A DNA stretch of 64,000 nucleotides from Corynebacterium aurimucosum (GTDB lineage Bacteria > Actinomycetota > Actinomycetes > Mycobacteriales > Mycobacteriaceae), in assembly GCF_030408555.1 (NCBI RefSeq), contig NZ_CP047048.1, forward strand, positions 186,001-250,000. The letters run 5' to 3'. Within the stretch, counting starts at the first letter, position 1. Each line of letters opens with the position of its first letter. Positions 20,642 through 29,406 of the stretch are shown here, in pieces. Position numbers and translations under genes: made by a program. The notes under the pieces were generated by a model. That model ran no database searches. It was not told where the DNA came from and saw only the letters and a program-made list of their open reading frames with translations.

Positions 20642-20687
20642 AGGAATAGGCCCTCAATCGGGAGGGCCTATTCCTCCCTAGTCTTTT
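20642..20687 (+). terminator. Terminator after the shaft pilin gene
   Basis: A perfect 14-bp stem (20642-20655 with 20662-20675, arm AGGAATAGGCCCTC) and a T-run at 20683-20687. It lies between the shaft pilin and the sortase genes, so the sortases are expected to be expressed at lower level by read-through or from a separate promoter. Confidence 0.85.
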
Positions 20688-20740
20688 TATCTACATCTCA
20701 AAATTGCATTCTGCACTGTATTAACGAATGGGATACTTTC

Positions 20741-21727
20741 ATGGCAGCACCCCTTCTTGAGCGCCCTGCGTCTCCTTCAGAAAATGAACAGGATGACAAG
20801 AAGACCTGGACGTTTTCGGGCCTTGCCTTGTTTGCCTGCCTGACGGCCTTTGCCGGCTTGATTGTTGGTCTGTATCCCACCACCGCGTCTTGGTTTAGCG
20901 CGCGCGAACAGGCACGCTTAGTTGACCTTTATGATTCAAAACTGGACAACGCTAAGCCGCTTAGTGCTAGTCAACTCATTGAATTAGCGCATCGCTACAA
21001 CGACCGGCTCAGCGCCGGTGCAGCCTTGGACGCTTTTGCCAACGTGCCGCGCGGTACCGGTGACCTGGATGAGGACGGTATGTCCTACAAGGACCAGTTA
21101 CGCATCGACGGAACCGATGTCATGGCCCGCATTCGTATCCCGGAAATTGACGTTGACTTGCCTATCTACCACGGAACTTCCGATGAGGTGCTCAATAAAG
21201 GTGCCGGCCACCTTGAAGGTACGTCGCTGCCTGTCGGAGGGCTAGGCACGCACTCCGTCATTACCGCTCACCGCGGATTAGCGGATGCCACGATGTTCAC
21301 GAACCTTAACAAGGTAGGAATTGGTGACCGCTTTACCATCGAGGTCGCGGGACAGGTTTTAACCTATGAAATCCGTGAAACACGCGTGGTGCACCCAGAA
21401 AACACCCGCTTTTTGAAAGCGGATCCGAATCGTGACTTGGTTACGCTAGTAACGTGTACGCCGCTGGGAATTAACACACACCGTATTCTGGTTACCGCCG
21501 AAAGGGTTACTCCGACCCCGCAATCTGATATCGATGCTGCTCGCGGTGCCAGCAAGGTGGGATTCCCATGGTGGGCCGTGGCGCTCATCGGCGGCTTCTT
21601 GCTCCTAGCGTTCCTGTTCTGGCGCGCGGGCTATATGGTTCCGGCCAAGACAAAGAAGAATGAGTCCGGCAATGAGTCCGATTCAGGGGAAGAGCAGTTA
21701 GAAAGTAATTCAGATGACAACCTCTAA
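20741..21727 (+). CDS. Class C (pilus) sortase, first copy
   Basis: Pilin-polymerising transpeptidase. The 328-residue protein has an N-terminal helix (about 25-48), catalytic domain (about 115-260) and a second helix (about 275-296) with a charged tail, the usual class C layout. The catalytic triad is His177 (TAHRG), Cys239 (TLVTCTP) and Arg248 (THR). The usual class C lid motif DPW/DPF is not visible in the segment before the barrel (residues 85-115). It overlaps the second sortase by 14 nt. Confidence 0.93.
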   Translation: MAAPLLERPASPSENEQDDKKTWTFSGLALFACLTAFAGLIVGLYPTTASWFSAREQARLVDLYDSKLDNAKPLSASQLIELAHRYNDRLSAGAALDAFANVPRGTGDLDEDGMSYKDQLRIDGTDVMARIRIPEIDVDLPIYHGTSDEVLNKGAGHLEGTSLPVGGLGTHSVITAHRGLADATMFTNLNKVGIGDRFTIEVAGQVLTYEIRETRVVHPENTRFLKADPNRDLVTLVTCTPLGINTHRILVTAERVTPTPQSDIDAARGASKVGFPWWAVALIGGFLLLAFLFWRAGYMVPAKTKKNESGNESDSGEEQLESNSDDNL

Positions 21728-22637
21728 TTTGCAATCCCCATCGCGCTCGACAGCCAGGAAACGGTCGAACCGCAGCAAGGGTGTGGCCGCCATCGTGATG
21801 GTGCTGTGTGCGCTGCTTGGCGTGGGCATCCTGCTTTACCCTGTAGTGGCCACGCAAATGAATAACTGGGAGCAATCAAAACTGGCCCGCCAGTTCTCGG
21901 ATGACTCCTCTGCAGTGTCTCCGGAGCAGGCCGCCGCTGCTTTGGCGGAGGCGCGGGCATTCGATGAGGCACATACGGGTGTGAGTCTCGAGGATCCATG
22001 GAGTAGCGGGGCGCCAACAGACAGCGAAGCGTATCAGCAGTACCTCAAGGTGCTTGATGATTTCCCAGCTATGGGGCAGATCGCTATTCCTTCCATCAAC
22101 GTGAACTTGCCCATCTATCACGGCACGAGTGATACCACTCTTCTTAAAGGCGTGGGGCACCTCTTCGGTACGGCGCTGCCGCTCGGCGGTGAAGGTCGGC
22201 GCACCGTTTTGACGGCTCATTCTGGTATTGAAAACTCCACCTTCTTTGACAACTTGGAAGATGTCCAGGTTGGTGATGCAATCTTCATTCGCAATATTGG
22301 CGAAACTTTGAAGTACGAAGTGCGTGACACAGAGGTCATCCTCCCGGACCAGCTTGACCGCTTGGCCCCTGAAGAGGGGAAGGATCTCGTCACACTCGTA
22401 ACGTGCACTCCCTATGGAATTAATACACACCGCTTGCTCGTGACAGCTGAGCGCGTGGACTTCGATCCCGCCGAAGCCGAACAGGCCCTGGGCGGTGATG
22501 CTCTAGTGTGGCAATGGTGGATGAAGCTAGCTATTGGTGCTGCTCTGGCTTTGATTCTCCTCATGTTGCTCGGGGCGTTCCGCTTAGCCCGTAAGCGGCG
22601 TCGCACGGTAGCTGAAAGGGGTGTGCATGAATCTTAG
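21714..22637 (+). CDS. Class C (pilus) sortase, second copy
   Basis: A 307-residue sortase paralogous to its neighbour: N-terminal helix (about 23-46), lid motif DPW at 94-96, catalytic His169 (TAHSG), Cys231 (TLVTCTP) and Arg240 (THR), and a C-terminal helix (about 267-287). Having two sortases per pilus cluster is known from the SpaD and SpaH loci of C. diphtheriae, where their substrate preferences differ. Translation is coupled to the first copy by the 14-nt overlap. Confidence 0.93.
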   Translation: MTTSNLQSPSRSTARKRSNRSKGVAAIVMVLCALLGVGILLYPVVATQMNNWEQSKLARQFSDDSSAVSPEQAAAALAEARAFDEAHTGVSLEDPWSSGAPTDSEAYQQYLKVLDDFPAMGQIAIPSINVNLPIYHGTSDTTLLKGVGHLFGTALPLGGEGRRTVLTAHSGIENSTFFDNLEDVQVGDAIFIRNIGETLKYEVRDTEVILPDQLDRLAPEEGKDLVTLVTCTPYGINTHRLLVTAERVDFDPAEAEQALGGDALVWQWWMKLAIGAALALILLMLLGAFRLARKRRRTVAERGVHES

Positions 22638-22715
22638 AAACTGCACTGCCTTTGTAGTCATTGTTCTTAATAAACTTTCTTTAATCACCAATTTTCCCAG
22701 CGAGGTAAAGCAATA

Positions 22716-23567
22716 ATGTCAATCGCAGCAATGAGGACGCACGGTCTGAGTTCGAAGATGGGTGCAGGGCTTGCGGCCTGCGCAGTGACCGGTCTGTTGA
22801 TTTCGGGTGTGAGCGTGGCCGAAGCACGTACGGTCACGGGCAACACCGATGGTCTTTCTCTAGAGAGCATCGATTGCGCCGGTGCCGCGACGCTAACGAT
22901 TGTGAAAACCCCGCGCGGAGATTACGAAAACAAACCGCTCAGTGCGTTGCCTGAGCACCTAGTTTCCGGCTTCCGCTTCTCTGTTACCCGCATCGAAGGT
23001 GTAGATATCACCACGCGCGAGGGACAGGAGAAGGCACGAGAGCTTTCCGTGGGGGAGGCCAAGAAGCTTCTCTCTGGTGACTCCGTAGAAATCGTTACTG
23101 ATGCCCGCGGTCGTGCCACTGCTACCGGTTTACAGGAAGGCCTGTACCTGGTGCATGAGGAGGGCCCCACGAAAGAAGTGGAAGGCCAGTGGTTCTCTAA
23201 AGACTTTCTGATCGTAGTTCCGGTAGGTTCCGCAAGTCAGGAATCCAAGGAATGGCAATGTGACGCGGTAGTGATTTCTAAGGACTCGCCGAGGGAAACC
23301 CCGCCGCCTCCCACTACTGTGACGACTACGACCACCCCACCGTTCCCGCCGGCAACCACGCCACGAATCACTCCGCCGCCATCTACGGTCACCCCGCCGG
23401 CCACGGTCCCGCCGACGCAACCGGTGCCACCAAACGAGAACACCCCGCCCTCAAGGCTGGTTAATACCGGTGCAAACGTCCTCGGCGTGGTAGGCGTAGG
23501 TGCCGTGCTGTTGCTCGTTGGTTTCTGGTTAACGCGACGCCGTAGCGTACAGGATGATTCCAACTAG
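22716..23567 (+). CDS. Minor (base) pilin, SpaB/SpaE/SpaG type
   Basis: The 283-residue precursor has a signal peptide (about 1-37), one CnaB-like domain (about 55-190; GLQEGLYLVHEEGP as E-box-like segment), a Pro/Thr-rich wall-spanning stretch (about 195-245) and an LPXTG-like signal LVNTG at 248-252 before the membrane helix and RRR. The non-canonical sorting signal and small size fit base pilins, which are attached to peptidoglycan by the housekeeping sortase and end pilus growth. Last gene of the cluster. Confidence 0.88.
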   Translation: MSIAAMRTHGLSSKMGAGLAACAVTGLLISGVSVAEARTVTGNTDGLSLESIDCAGAATLTIVKTPRGDYENKPLSALPEHLVSGFRFSVTRIEGVDITTREGQEKARELSVGEAKKLLSGDSVEIVTDARGRATATGLQEGLYLVHEEGPTKEVEGQWFSKDFLIVVPVGSASQESKEWQCDAVVISKDSPRETPPPPTTVTTTTTPPFPPATTPRITPPPSTVTPPATVPPTQPVPPNENTPPSRLVNTGANVLGVVGVGAVLLLVGFWLTRRRSVQDDSN

Positions 23568-23592
23568 GAACTACTTGTGCTGCGTGCACCAA

Positions 23593-23649
23593 GCCCGCGG
23601 TAGGGCCCTCATACCGGGGAAGGTATGGGGGAACGCCCCTACCGCGGGC
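23593..23649 (+). terminator. Terminator of the pilus cluster
   Basis: A long 13-bp stem (GCCCGCGGTAGGG 23593-23605; complement 23637-23649) with an inner hairpin CATACC/GGTATG. Followed by a T-rich segment. It may also serve the convergent YkvI-like gene. Confidence 0.75.
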
Positions 23650-23740
23650 ATTCATCGTTTTAGTGGCTAGAGCATCTAATTGCTGAGTGGCGTTATTTAG
23701 GGAGTAGCGGCCTGGTTTGGCCGCTTTGCCCTTAACCCTA

Positions 23741-25063
23741 TTAGTCCTTCGGGACCTCGGGCTTGGTGTGTTCCACAAAGGTCACGGAGGGATCCGGGTC
23801 CTCGCGGTCGTATTCAATCTCATCGTCAGCCTCGAGCTCCTCGTGGATCTCATCGGCGACGGTGGAGACAAACTCTTCAGTTTCCATGTTGGAGGCCGCT
23901 GCCAGCTTGCGCAGCTCGCGCTCGTTCTTCTTGGTGAAGTGCTCGCGTGGGTCCAGACGGCGCTTGACCAGGGTGCGGGCGCGCACGCGGCGGTCAGACT
24001 CGGAGGTGATCTTGTCACGCTGGGTAATCCACGTGATGACCATGACGGCAATCATGAGCAGGCCGATCCAGCCCAGAATCGGGTAGACGCTGGAGACCAG
24101 CTGCTTGAAGCCGATGAAAGAGAGGATGAAGCCGACGACACAGGCGCCTGCGTAGACAGGGTAGAAGAGCTTCGGCTTCTTACGGGTGAGGCGCTTGCCC
24201 ATGGCGTAGAACATGCCGATAGCGGTGTTGAAGACCATGCCATAGATGATGAACGTCATGAAGTAACCCAGGATTGGGTTCACGTTATTGATCAGCGAGA
24301 GTACCGGCAGGTCCTGCTCGTGAACGTCCGGGGCTACCATGTAGAGAGAGACCACGAGGAGAGCGAGCAGGAGCAGGTAGAAGAAGCCACCGATGAGGCC
24401 GCCAACACCGACGGCGCGGTTATCCAGGATGTTGCCGCCGATGACGATGGACATCGAGACCGCGCACATGACGTTGAGGCCGGTGTAGTTCAGCGCGGCC
24501 AGCCACCAGTTGTTGAGGGGACTCTCCACATTGTTGATGGCATAGTCATTGGCCCAGGACCAATCCACGTCGGTAACGATGATGGTATAACCCGTGGCCA
24601 GAACCACGAAGATGATGATGAAGGGCGTAATTGCGCCGATGACGTTGCTGACCTTATCCACATCGAGGAGGCCTACCAGCAGGACCAGCACGAGCATGAC
24701 GGCCCCACCCACCCAAATGGGCACGCCGTCAAACTGCTGGCTGATGGTCGAGCCACCACCGGCGAACATGACGAAGCCGATAGAGAACAACGTGGCTAGG
24801 GTGCCCCAGTCCAGCACTCGGGAGACGATGGGGCCACTAATCTTGTCGTAGACGGCCGTGTGCTCGTCTGCCTGAAAATAGGAACCGAGCTGCAAAATGG
24901 CTACACCAGTAATGATCATGAGGGCGGCTGCAAGGAGTACGCCCCATAGGCCCATGTTTCCGAAAGCCACGAAGTACTGGATTGCTTCCTGGCCGGAGGC
25001 AAAGCCGGCGCCGACGACGACACCAATGAAGGCCATGGAAATGGCCGCTGCGCGTTTCCACAT
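23741..25063 (-). CDS. YkvI-like polytopic membrane transporter
   Basis: About 440 residues with ten to eleven hydrophobic helices in the first 360 and a charged, acidic cytoplasmic tail of about 80 residues ending DPSVTFVEHTKPEVPKD. Features such as GVVVGAGFASGQEAIQYF in the first helix are characteristic of YkvI proteins, LeuT-fold relatives of amino-acid transporters with unknown substrate. The ATG at 25063 puts the first membrane helix at the N-terminus as expected; a start up to 16 codons earlier is possible because the ribosome site is weak. Confidence 0.75.
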   Translation of the reverse strand: MWKRAAAISMAFIGVVVGAGFASGQEAIQYFVAFGNMGLWGVLLAAALMIITGVAILQLGSYFQADEHTAVYDKISGPIVSRVLDWGTLATLFSIGFVMFAGGGSTISQQFDGVPIWVGGAVMLVLVLLVGLLDVDKVSNVIGAITPFIIIFVVLATGYTIIVTDVDWSWANDYAINNVESPLNNWWLAALNYTGLNVMCAVSMSIVIGGNILDNRAVGVGGLIGGFFYLLLLALLVVSLYMVAPDVHEQDLPVLSLINNVNPILGYFMTFIIYGMVFNTAIGMFYAMGKRLTRKKPKLFYPVYAGACVVGFILSFIGFKQLVSSVYPILGWIGLLMIAVMVITWITQRDKITSESDRRVRARTLVKRRLDPREHFTKKNERELRKLAAASNMETEEFVSTVADEIHEELEADDEIEYDREDPDPSVTFVEHTKPEVPKD

Positions 25064-25136
25064 AAAGTAAAGAGGTCTCTCAATCTCACACGCGCCGGGG
25101 GATGCCATCACTACCCAAGGTGTGGTGCGGGCAAAT

Positions 25137-25165
25137 GGGAAAGCCTCGCGGGCCCGGTTCGACTA
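25137..25165 (+). promoter_or_regulatory. SigC-type promoter motif on the strand opposite sigC
   Basis: GGGAAA (25137-25142), 17 nt, CGACTA (25160-25165). This is one base from the motif I recall for C. glutamicum SigC promoters (GGGAAY, 16-17 nt, CGACWA). It points right, into the gap before the 3' end of the leftward sigC gene, where I see no coding frame on the plus strand. Confidence 0.4.
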
Positions 25166-25340
25166 TCGATTTATCACGTGTGCTTCGAAAAATATTAGGT
25201 GTGTTCGATAGGTATTTTCCAGCTGGGACTGCGGTTTCTTCCAGGATAGGCAGTGGCGGGGGTGCAAGAATTTGCCGTTTGGTGCATGTAGGTGCAGGTT
25301 CTATGACCGGCAAAGCCGATTTGTAACGGCTCGATAACGA

Positions 25341-25889
25341 TTAGCCGCGTTGGTCGATGAGGTCCTTGCGGGCGCGGGCGACGCGGGAGCGAATTGTACC
25401 CACGCGAACCCCGGCGATTTTCGCGGCCTCCTCGTAGGTGTAGCCCAAAACCTGGGTCAAGATGAGGGCTTCGCGGCGGTCTTCTGGGAGGGCGTCGATA
25501 AGCGCGCGGGCGTCGATCCACTCGCTCCACGTGCCCGAGCTCTCCGGGGTCGTGGTAAGGGCGGCGGCGTCTTCGTACTCGGTGGCGGACTTGCGCGGGC
25601 GGGCCATGTCGTGGCGAATGTTGTCCACCCACACGCGGCGGGCAAGCGAAAGCAGCCACGTGCGTGCTGAAGAACGGGCGGCAAAGCGGGGGAGTGCGCC
25701 GATGACGCGCAAGTAGGTTTCTTGGGTGAGGTCGTCCGCGATGTCTGGGCCGCCGAGGTGGGCGAGCAGGCGCCAGACATCATCTTGGGTGGACTTGATG
25801 AACTCCGTGAGGGCTGCGCGGTCGCCGCGGCCCGCCTTGAGGGCGAGGTCGGTGACGCGCGCATCGTCGCGTTCGGAGTGTCGTTTCAC
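25341..25889 (-). CDS. sigC: ECF-family RNA polymerase sigma factor SigC
   Basis: The 182-residue protein has region 2 (about 25-95; DDLTQETYLRV for core binding and -10 recognition) and region 4 (about 125-178; LPEDRREALILTQVLGYTY with a helix-turn-helix). Position between the lysC-asd side and katA is the same as sigC of C. glutamicum, where it controls respiratory terminal oxidase genes. No anti-sigma gene is adjacent, as in C. glutamicum. Confidence 0.85.
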   Translation of the reverse strand: MKRHSERDDARVTDLALKAGRGDRAALTEFIKSTQDDVWRLLAHLGGPDIADDLTQETYLRVIGALPRFAARSSARTWLLSLARRVWVDNIRHDMARPRKSATEYEDAAALTTTPESSGTWSEWIDARALIDALPEDRREALILTQVLGYTYEEAAKIAGVRVGTIRSRVARARKDLIDQRG

Positions 25890-25971
25890 CTCCCATAACT
25901 TACCAGTCGGGGGGCGGGGAGCTCGGGCACTAGGGGCTTAAGTCTGTGAGCTCTGGCAACCTTAAAAACTG

Positions 25972-26040
25972 TTGCGCAGGTCATTTTTTATGGGTAGACT
26001 ATGAAAGGTCCGTGATTGATAATGTAAAGCAAATTATCAA
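25972..26040 (+). promoter_or_regulatory. katA promoter and operator-like inverted repeat
   Basis: TTGCGC (25972-25977), 17 nt, TAGACT (25995-26000) form a vegetative promoter. Directly after the predicted start lies a 25-bp inverted repeat with perfect 8-bp arms TTGATAAT (26016-26023) and ATTATCAA (26033-26040). Its location downstream of the -10 suits a repressor roadblock. Arms resemble Fur-family boxes (TGATAAT/ATTATCA) with a longer centre; OxyR-type control is the alternative. Confidence 0.6.
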
Positions 26041-26063
26041 CCGATCTAGGAGGCATTAACCCC

Positions 26064-27620
26064 ATGACTAACGCTTCGAATGAGTCCGCGGCAGACAAGG
26101 TTCTAGACAAGGGGCAGCGCGCCCCGGGCGGCCCGAACACTACCCGCCCGTCCGGTCAGCCCATTGCAACGGAAAACACCAGCATCACTGCAGGCGAAAA
26201 CGGCCCGGTCGTGCTCAATGACATCCACCTTATTGAGAAGCTCGCACACTTCAACCGCGAGCGCGTGCCGGAGCGCACCCCGCACGCCAAGGGCCACGGT
26301 GCCTTCGGCGAGCTGCACGTTACTGAGGACGTCTCCGCTTACACCAAGGCCAAGCTCTTCCAGAAGGGCACCGTGACCCCGATGATGGGCCGCTTCTCCA
26401 CCGTCGCCGGCGAGCAAGGCTCCCCGGATACCTGGCGTGACGTCCACGGCTTCGCGCTGCGCTTCTACACTGAGGACGGCAACTACGACATCGTGGGTAA
26501 TAACACCCCGGTCTTCTTCATTCGTGATGGCATCAAGTTCCCCGACTTCATCCACTCCCAGAAGCGCCTAGGCACCAACGGTCTGCGCGATGCTGACATG
26601 CAGTGGGATTTCTGGACCCGCAACCCGGAGACCACCCACCAGGTGACCTACCTCATGGGTGACCGCGGTACCCCGAAGACCACCCGCCACCAGAACGGCT
26701 ACGGCTCCCACACCTTCCAGTGGGTCAACGAGTCCGGCGATGCCTTCTGGGTGAAGTACCACTTCAAGACTCGCCAGGGTGTGGAGAACTTCACCGACGC
26801 CGAAGCCACGGAGATCGCTGGTAAGAACGCGGACTACCACCGCGAGGACCTCTACAACGCCATCGAGGAAGGCAACTTCCCGGTCTGGGACGTCAAGGTT
26901 CAGATCATGCCGGTGGCGGAGGCTGAGGAGTACCGCTTCAACCCCTTCGACCTGACCAAGACCTGGTCCAAGAAGGATTACCCGCTGGTAGATGTCGGAT
27001 ACTTCGTGCTCAACCGCAACCCGCGCAACTTCTTCGCGCAGATTGAGCAGGTTGCCCTGGATCCGTCTAACATCGTCCCGGGCATTGGCCTGTCCCCGGA
27101 TAAGATGCTGCAGGCACGCGTCTTTGCATACTCCGACCAGCAGCGCTACCGCATTGGACCGAACTACAAGCAGCTGCCGGTGAACCAGCCGCTCAACCAG
27201 GTCAACACCTACGAGCACGAGGGCCCGATGCAGTACCTGTTCAACGCCCCGGAGGATCCGGTCTACTCCCCGAACCGCCACGCCAAGGGCGGCGGCTACC
27301 TCGACGGTGATGAGAACCTGCGCTTCAAGGAGCAGGAGACCACCACCGCGCCGGACCTCTACGTAAACCCGGACCCGGCAGGTATCGACCTGGTTCGCGC
27401 GCCCTACGTCCATCACGCTGAAGACAATGACACCGTACAGGCCACCGACCTGTACGAGAACGTCTACGACGATGGCGCCAAGGAGCGTCTGGCAGACAAC
27501 ATCACCAATGCCATGGCAGGCGTGTCCCCGGAGACCGAGGAGCGCATCTACGCTTACTGGGATGCTGTCTCCCCGCAGCTGGGCAAGCGCGTGCGCGAGC
27601 TCTTCGCTGAAAAGAAGTAA
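26064..27620 (+). CDS. katA: Catalase (heme, clade 3 type)
   Basis: Converts hydrogen peroxide to water and oxygen in the cytoplasm. The 518-residue protein has the catalytic His74 in the RTPHAKGHGAFG segment, the distal-side Asn in GNNTPVFF (about 146-147) and the proximal heme-ligand Tyr region RVFAYSDQQRYR (about 352-363). AGGAGG at 26049-26054 is a strong ribosome site. Its own terminator follows. Codon use is highly biased, indicating strong expression. Confidence 0.97.
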   Translation: MTNASNESAADKVLDKGQRAPGGPNTTRPSGQPIATENTSITAGENGPVVLNDIHLIEKLAHFNRERVPERTPHAKGHGAFGELHVTEDVSAYTKAKLFQKGTVTPMMGRFSTVAGEQGSPDTWRDVHGFALRFYTEDGNYDIVGNNTPVFFIRDGIKFPDFIHSQKRLGTNGLRDADMQWDFWTRNPETTHQVTYLMGDRGTPKTTRHQNGYGSHTFQWVNESGDAFWVKYHFKTRQGVENFTDAEATEIAGKNADYHREDLYNAIEEGNFPVWDVKVQIMPVAEAEEYRFNPFDLTKTWSKKDYPLVDVGYFVLNRNPRNFFAQIEQVALDPSNIVPGIGLSPDKMLQARVFAYSDQQRYRIGPNYKQLPVNQPLNQVNTYEHEGPMQYLFNAPEDPVYSPNRHAKGGGYLDGDENLRFKEQETTTAPDLYVNPDPAGIDLVRAPYVHHAEDNDTVQATDLYENVYDDGAKERLADNITNAMAGVSPETEERIYAYWDAVSPQLGKRVRELFAEKK

Positions 27621-27651
27621 TACCACCTCAGTGAGTTAATCTCGTGGCTTC

Positions 27652-27701
27652 AAAAGCCCCGCCGGTCTAGTTCATTAAAGCTAGTTCCTGGCGGGGCTTT
27701 T
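27652..27701 (+). terminator. katA terminator
   Basis: Perfect 12-bp stem AAAAGCCCCGCC (27652-27663) with GGCGGGGCTTTT (27690-27701), ending in a T-run. Confidence 0.9.
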
Positions 27702-27749
27702 CCGCGCGCCTGACCGCTTTTGCGCAGCGTGAACGATAGTTTCTTTTAC

Positions 27750-29201
27750 ATGACCTCACGCCTAGCCAGCCCTGCAGATGCCAACCGGAAAATTGGCGCC
27801 CGCGCTCTCATCCTCACCCTCGTGCTCATCCTGCCGCTCATCATCGGCGCGGCCGTCGCCGCCGTATCCGAATGGCAACCAGCCGAGACCTGGTCCCAGG
27901 AACAGGCGGGTGCGCCCAGCGATGGCACCATCGATCCGGCTGAGCTTTACGACGTCGCCCGAGCCCTCTCCGAAGCCAATGCCCAGGCCGGCTTCCTGGC
28001 TAATGGCGCGCAGCAGCTTGCCGATGGCACCGGCGATCTGCAGGATGGCGCCGGCGAGCTCGGCGGCGGAGTAGACAAGCTGGCTGGCGGCTCGCAAGAG
28101 CTTTATGACGGGCTTGTGCAGCTGCAGTCCGGCACCGCGCAGCTGGGCAACGGCGCTACTGAGCTGGCCGACGGCGTCGGCGGAGCCGTCGACCAAGTCA
28201 TCGGTCTCGGGGTGGTTCGCGGACAGATCCTGCAGGCAATCGACGGCACCCTCAAGGACCTGGAAGGGAATAACTCGGCGGAGGCAAAGAACATCCGCTC
28301 GCAGCTGGGTGATCTGCGCAGCCAAGTGGAGAACTTCCAATTTGATCAGTCCATTCAGGACCAACTGACGCAGTTGAAGGATGGCTCGCGCGAGCTTTCC
28401 AACCAGTTGTCCGTGAGCGGCTATGCCTATCACGATGGTGTCTACCAAGCCACGGAGGGCGCACAACAGCTCAATGCTGGCATTGGTGAGCTCAATGCCA
28501 AGGTCGATGAGGCTCTTAAGGGCGTGGACAAGCTTGTGGAAGGAGCAGAAAAGGTCGACGGCATGGCCAAGCAGAATCAGACCAAGGTGCAGGGAGCGCA
28601 GCGTGCGATGCCGACCGTCGCCGGGCCCGCTGAGGCCGGTGCCGAGCCCGCTCAGCTGCTGAGCCCCATCGTCGCTATGCTCCTTGCGGCTATTGCGGTT
28701 CTGGGCGGGGGCGTTATTGGTGCTCTGCTCACGCGCGTCGACCGCCGTATCCTCGTGCTGCTCGGCGGAGCGGTGCTCATCGGTGTTGTCGTGGGCCTGC
28801 TCGTGGCTCTTTTGGCTACCGGCGTGACCGCGGCCGCGGTGGCCTGGGCGGGGCTTGCGGCGGCGGGGGCTGGGGTGGCGTCGGCAAGCATGGTGTTCGC
28901 GCTGGTGCGCTGGCTTGGTGCGGGCGGCTGGTTCCTGGGAAGTGTGCTTGCTGTCGCACAGGTCGGCGTCGTGGGATGGGCGTGGAAGGCGGCGTCGACC
29001 GGCACCGATCTCAACGCCGCGATGAGCGCGCTCGTACACCTCTTCCCCATGCAATGGGCAACCTCCGCCATTACCGTGGCGGGCAATGGTGGGCAGTCCC
29101 CGCAGCTGTGGACAGCCCTGGCTATTTTGGGGGTGATCGCGGTCGCGGCCTTCGTGCTCGTAGGCGCACCCGCCGGGCGGGAAGGCAAAGAAAAGGCCTA
29201 G
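27750..29201 (+). CDS. YhgE/Pip-like membrane protein, short form
   Basis: About 483 residues: an N-terminal helix (about 16-40), a large extracellular region (about 45-305) dominated by helical heptad-like repeats of the type GAxxLADGTGxLxDGAxxL, and six C-terminal membrane helices (about 310-480). This is the YhgE/phage-infection-protein architecture, and the repeats resemble the MMPL-linked ones in mycobacteria. It is shorter than typical YhgE (about 700 or more). Function unclear; envelope-related export has been proposed. The ATG at 27750 lacks a ribosome site; a GATAGT at 27735-27740 would give a leaderless transcript. Confidence 0.75.
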   Translation: MTSRLASPADANRKIGARALILTLVLILPLIIGAAVAAVSEWQPAETWSQEQAGAPSDGTIDPAELYDVARALSEANAQAGFLANGAQQLADGTGDLQDGAGELGGGVDKLAGGSQELYDGLVQLQSGTAQLGNGATELADGVGGAVDQVIGLGVVRGQILQAIDGTLKDLEGNNSAEAKNIRSQLGDLRSQVENFQFDQSIQDQLTQLKDGSRELSNQLSVSGYAYHDGVYQATEGAQQLNAGIGELNAKVDEALKGVDKLVEGAEKVDGMAKQNQTKVQGAQRAMPTVAGPAEAGAEPAQLLSPIVAMLLAAIAVLGGGVIGALLTRVDRRILVLLGGAVLIGVVVGLLVALLATGVTAAAVAWAGLAAAGAGVASASMVFALVRWLGAGGWFLGSVLAVAQVGVVGWAWKAASTGTDLNAAMSALVHLFPMQWATSAITVAGNGGQSPQLWTALAILGVIAVAAFVLVGAPAGREGKEKA

Positions 29202-29289
29202 CTCACAGGTCTGCGGACGGCACATCGCATAAGTGTCAAGATACGTTACGTGCATTTCCAGATTTTGCTACCGCTGTGAATGAAAAGAG

Positions 29290-29406
29290 TGCTAGAGTGA
29301 GAGGCGCTCACAAAGCCTACTTAGGGGGGTAGGCAAACGGTTTCTCCAATCCGTTGTGAGTGATAGGGAATAGGGGCGACGCGGCTGCTGTAGGGGCACC
29401 GCGTCG
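29290..29406 (+). ncRNA. Candidate structured leader RNA with terminator (class not recognised)
   Basis: An extended -10 (TG-C-TAGAGT, 29290-29298) predicts a start near 29305. From there the RNA can fold into a closed three-way junction: outer stem 29305-29313 with 29354-29362 (9 bp, one G-U), hairpin A 29315-29320 with 29329-29334 (GCCTAC/GTAGGC) and hairpin B 29338-29340 with 29351-29353. After a G-rich linker (AGGGAATAGGGG) comes a stem 29377-29384 with 29399-29406 (CGACGCGG/CCGCGTCG) followed by TTT, an expression-platform-like terminator. It ends 9 nt before the DUF5129 gene. The layout is that of a riboswitch, but I could not match a known class. Confidence 0.45.

Noticed and set aside
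20704..20737. Separate promoter for the sortase genes (TTGCAT, GATACT)
   Set aside because: Spacing of 22 nt is too long and the -10 would be almost on the start codon.
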